This document shows, one piece after another, positions 6,972 through 7,512 of a DNA stretch of 7,512 bases. The translations under genes and the position numbers were made by a program. The DNA comes from Candidatus Aegiribacteria sp. (lineage in GTDB: Bacteria > Fermentibacterota > Fermentibacteria > Fermentibacterales > JCC-6), in NCBI GenBank assembly GCA_030642525.1, contig DAOWNO010000092.1, positions 1 through 7,512 on the forward strand, written 5' to 3'. Numbering within the stretch: the stretch's first letter is position 1; each line of letters starts with the position of its first letter. The notes beneath the pieces are model-generated. The model saw only the letters and a program-made list of their open reading frames with translations, was not told the DNA's origin and made no database searches.

Positions 6972-7512
6972 TGGCTTTTGCATATACACCGGGATTGAGA
7001 GTCGCGAAAGTTACTGAAATTCTGAAAGAGAGAAGACTTCCCCTGGCGGGCGAAACTCTGGTTAGTATCGGCGATACAGTAACCGCGGAAACCGTTGTCG
7101 CCCGGACGGAACTTCCAGGCAATGTCAAGATGATGAACATCGCGAACATCATGGGGATGCCGCCGGGAGATATCCCTGAGCTTCTCTTCAAGAAGGACGG
7201 CGACCAGATTGAGGTGAACGAACCGATAGGTCAGACAAAAGGCTTCTTCGGTCTCTTCAAGAACACGGTAAGATCCCCTATCAAGGGTACTTTTGAAAAC
7301 TATAACAATATTACGGGACAGGCGGTTCTTCGCGAACCTCCTATCCCTGTGGAGATTGATGCTTACATAAAGGGAACGGTTGCTGAAATACTTGAAAATG
7401 AGGGCGTTGTCATCAAGGCCACCGGGACGTTTGTTCAGGGTATTTTCGGAATAGGCGGAGAGACCCGGGGGGAGCTTAAGGTCTGCGCGAGTAGTCCGGA
7501 TCAGGAACTGAC
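6971..7512 (+). CDS. Barrel-sandwich-hybrid-like protein of unknown function, 3'-partial
   Basis: The frame opens at ATG 6971, which overlaps the stop of the MutL-like gene by one base (TAATG). It stays open for 180 codons to the right edge, so the C-terminus is missing. GGAGG at 6956-6960 and GGAG at 6961-6964 supply a ribosome site. The sequence has repeated short strand-turn patterns typical of barrel-sandwich-hybrid folds (biotinyl/lipoyl-like, or the N-terminal domains of RnfC/NqrA): SIGDTVTAETVVAR (32-45), KKDGDQIEVNEPIGQTKG (74-91), TVRSPIKGTFENYNNITGQAV (99-119) and IKGTVAEILENEGVVIKATG (133-152), then a glycine-rich FVQGIFGIGGETRGEL (154-169). No lysine sits at the usual biotin/lipoate position (seven residues before the A/S-P of the second half-motif), so it is unlikely to be a carrier. 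I recall proteins of this kind next to long MutL genes in other bacteria, but no function is established. The tight coupling suggests a partner of the MutL-like protein. Confidence 0.8.
   Translation, partial: MAFAYTPGLRVAKVTEILKERRLPLAGETLVSIGDTVTAETVVARTELPGNVKMMNIANIMGMPPGDIPELLFKKDGDQIEVNEPIGQTKGFFGLFKNTVRSPIKGTFENYNNITGQAVLREPPIPVEIDAYIKGTVAEILENEGVVIKATGTFVQGIFGIGGETRGELKVCASSPDQEL

Overview
The window is a single, tightly packed plus-strand gene cluster that runs through both edges. The first 4.3 kb is a glycine cleavage module in the order gcvT (5' end cut off by the window edge), gcvH, gcvPA, gcvPB. The P-protein is the two-gene (alpha/beta) form found in many Firmicutes, Thermotogae, archaea and deep-branching or candidate bacterial phyla, not the single fused GcvP of E. 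coli. Together these genes encode the aminomethyltransferase (T), the lipoyl carrier (H) and the PLP-dependent decarboxylase (P). The dihydrolipoyl dehydrogenase (L) and lipoate attachment genes are not in the window.

Downstream, with no gap for a terminator or promoter, come four more genes. The first is a small protein with two predicted membrane helices. The second is a small soluble or peripheral protein with a hydrophobic core and a very basic tail, starting at a probable TTG inside the preceding gene. The third is a long (about 623 aa) MutL/GlmL-type protein with the ASKHA (actin/Hsp70/sugar kinase) nucleotide-binding fold. The fourth, cut by the right edge, is rich in beta-strand repeats that look like barrel-sandwich-hybrid ('hammerhead') elements. 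MutL is named for its place in glutamate mutase operons, but no B12-dependent mutase subunit is visible here.

All junctions are short gaps (22 and 3 bp) or overlaps (3-4 bp, 1 bp, and 32 bp at the TTG gene). Four of the seven visible start codons are non-ATG (three GTG, one TTG). This suggests one polycistronic transcript with translational coupling. Any promoter, and any glycine riboswitch, would lie upstream of the window. No RNA genes, mobile elements, CRISPR arrays or significant repeats were seen, and there is no gene-free stretch longer than 22 bp.

The organism is probably an anaerobic or uncultured-lineage bacterium. This rests on the split P-protein and the linkage to a long MutL, at a G+C content judged by eye to be close to 50%. 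The taxonomic guess is an inference. The part least explained by known biology is the tail of the operon: the MutL-like ATPase, the barrel-sandwich protein and the two small proteins, attached to glycine cleavage.
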